Part shown: positions 7,187 through 8,254 of the stretch, one piece after another | How positions within the stretch are numbered: position 1 is the stretch's first letter | How the letters are laid out: every line of letters starts with the position of its first letter | Source of the DNA: G020354645 sp050053515 | Lineage (GTDB): Bacteria > Desulfobacterota > Desulfobacteria > Desulfobacterales > G020354645 | Reading direction: 5' to 3' | Length of the DNA: 8,254 nt | NCBI GenBank assembly: GCA_050053515.1 | Contig: JASFTQ010000207.1 | Span: 1 to 8,254 of the forward strand | Program-made: the position numbers and the translations under genes | Notes under the pieces: model-generated | Database searches by the model: none | Told to the model about the DNA's origin: nothing | What the model saw: the letters and a program-made list of their open reading frames with translations, nothing else

Positions 7187-8146
7187 ATGCCTGATGACCT
7201 ATCGCAAAAATTTCTCAGAAGAGCTTTCATTATAAACCTTTTGCGAAGAACGATAGCGCTGATTATATTGCTGGGCCTGATATACGGTTTAACGGCCGTG
7301 GTGTATGCAACCCGAACGATATTTAAGGTAAAGATGAATTATGCGGTCGTCCTCGAGCGGTTCGGCGGAAAACGCGAAGCCGTCACAAAAGTTGGATGGC
7401 ACGTTCGGCTGCCATATTTCACCCGCATCGAACAAGAGGTCCCCCTAATGAACCAGCGGCTCTTTTTGAGCGGAACGGTAGAGCCCATGCGCATCATATC
7501 CAGAGAAAACGTGGCCCTTTGGACATCAGCCGTGCTCACTTACCGGATCCGTGATCTGGATATTTGGGCCATTGAAAACCTCGATCCCTTGAATCTGCTG
7601 CAGGGTGATTATGACGGTATTGTCAAAGACATTCTCCAAGCCCAAGAGGTCAACCAGCTCGTCAGTGACCGGGAAAAAATAAAGGAAGAAATATTCAAGG
7701 CCTTAAAATCCAGACCCATCAATGAGGGCGGGCCGACACTGGAAAAAAAGTACGGCATCGAGGTGGTGAGTTTCGTTTTGAAAGAAACTCGATTTGGAGA
7801 CAAGCTGGTTGAAGCCACCGAGGAAAAAAAGCGCAGGGAACTGATTGCCGAAGCGGACAATTACGCAGCTGATCAGGAGGCCAGCCGTATCCGCAAGCTT
7901 TACGCCGCTTATCTCGAAAGTATTCAATCCCTGCAGAAAGCGCTGGGCCGACCGGATGGGTCGACCGACGTTGCTTTGTTTCAGTTTCTGACCCAGCAAA
8001 AATGGGCCACCGCTTACGAAAAGAACCGGGAAGGTCAGCAGACGATAGTTATTCAGAACACCCAGGGTTCCCCGGCCCTTACCCTGCCGGCAGCGCCGGG
8101 TTCTGATGAATCCGGTAAGCGTCAGGAGAAAAAAAATGTCCCGTAG
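7187..8146 (+). CDS. SPFH/band-7 (prohibitin, HflC-like) membrane protein
   Basis: This 319-residue protein belongs to the SPFH superfamily (stomatin, prohibitin, flotillin, HflK/C), whose members form large oligomeric rings or scaffolds on membranes. A short basic N-terminus (FLRRAFIINLLRR) precedes one membrane anchor (about 22-42, TIALIILLGLIYGLTAVVYA). The SPFH core follows with AVVLERFGGKREAVTKVGWH, RLPYFTRIEQEVPLMNQR, an inserted ENVALWTSAVLTYRIRD strand pair, and the long helical stretch to about 255 (EKKRRELIAEADNYA). The tail (about 285-319) is polar and rich in Pro, Gly and Ser, so probably disordered. The start is set by AAGGAG at 7176-7181. It differs from the usual SPFH-NfeD pair: its neighbours are an alpha/beta hydrolase upstream and an unknown gene overlapping its end by 11 bases. 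There is no hflK partner in view, so the name hflC is not used. Confidence 0.88.
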   Translation: MPDDLSQKFLRRAFIINLLRRTIALIILLGLIYGLTAVVYATRTIFKVKMNYAVVLERFGGKREAVTKVGWHVRLPYFTRIEQEVPLMNQRLFLSGTVEPMRIISRENVALWTSAVLTYRIRDLDIWAIENLDPLNLLQGDYDGIVKDILQAQEVNQLVSDREKIKEEIFKALKSRPINEGGPTLEKKYGIEVVSFVLKETRFGDKLVEATEEKKRRELIAEADNYAADQEASRIRKLYAAYLESIQSLQKALGRPDGSTDVALFQFLTQQKWATAYEKNREGQQTIVIQNTQGSPALTLPAAPGSDESGKRQEKKNVP

Positions 8147-8254
8147 ATTGACAAAAGAGATTAAATACGTGCGGTTGCCTGAAAACAGAATTCGTGAAAT
8201 TGAGGATCTGGTTGCCTCATGGCCGTTCGAATCCATGGCCTTTATGCGCGCCCG
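8136..8254 (+). CDS. Start of an unidentified gene overlapping the SPFH gene (3' end outside window)
   Basis: The ATG at 8136 lies inside the last codons of the SPFH gene, 11 bases overlapping in another frame, with AGGAG at 8124-8128 seven bases before it. The frame is open to the window edge and gives 39 residues: MSRRLTKEIKYVRLPENR, then EIEDLVASWPFESMAFMR. The start is basic and amphipathic, with no signal peptide or membrane segment so far. No family is recognised from this length. The good ribosome site and the overlap suggest translational coupling to the SPFH protein and a related job. Confidence 0.65.
   Translation, partial: MSRRLTKEIKYVRLPENRIREIEDLVASWPFESMAFMRA

Noticed and set aside
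7703..8236. 177-codon - strand open frame across the SPFH gene end
   Set aside because: It is opposite the conserved SPFH helical region and the overlapping gene start; no sign of independent coding.

Overview
The window reads as an ordinary stretch of chromosome from a Gram-negative bacterium, most likely an anaerobic deltaproteobacterium (Desulfobacterota, sulfate-reducer type). This is an inference from the protein flavour (DUF302 remnant, FeoB with a long charged cytoplasmic insert, iron-sulfur RlmD-type methyltransferase), the roughly balanced base composition and the tight gene packing. No rRNA, tRNA, CRISPR array, insertion sequence, phage gene or origin was seen.

Layout. Positions 3-137 are the tail of an unidentified + strand gene. 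Next is a complete GH15-family glycoside hydrolase (187-1992, +), followed 11 bases later by a DUF302 gene (2004 onward, +) that is broken: an in-frame TAG at 2211-2213 splits a conserved block, and the 3' end is lost where the frame meets the end of feoB. On the - strand, feoA (4725-4498) and feoB (4487-2304) form a compact ferrous-iron uptake operon that converges on the DUF302 remnant. Upstream of feoA is an apparently gene-free gap (4726-4908) with a candidate promoter and a 10-base direct repeat. The gap separates feoA from an RlmD/RumA-type 23S rRNA m5U methyltransferase (6309-4909, -). From a short AT-rich divergent region (6310-6418), a + strand cluster runs to the window end: an alpha/beta hydrolase (6419-7156), an SPFH/band-7 membrane protein (7187-8146) and a gene that starts inside the end of the SPFH gene (8136 to the edge).

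How the genes fit together. FeoA and FeoB act together: FeoB is the G-protein-coupled Fe(II) permease and FeoA its small cytosolic SH3-like partner. The hydrolase, SPFH protein and downstream gene are probably co-transcribed and may act at the membrane, but the sequence does not say on what. GH15 and RlmD look like independent housekeeping or carbohydrate functions.

No convincing new system is present. The observations most worth a second look are the nonsense-broken DUF302 gene, where TAG stops in three neighbours argue against amber recoding; the apparent lack of the usual general-base glutamate in the GH15 enzyme; the direct repeat in front of feoA; and the hydrolase-SPFH-overlapping-gene cluster.
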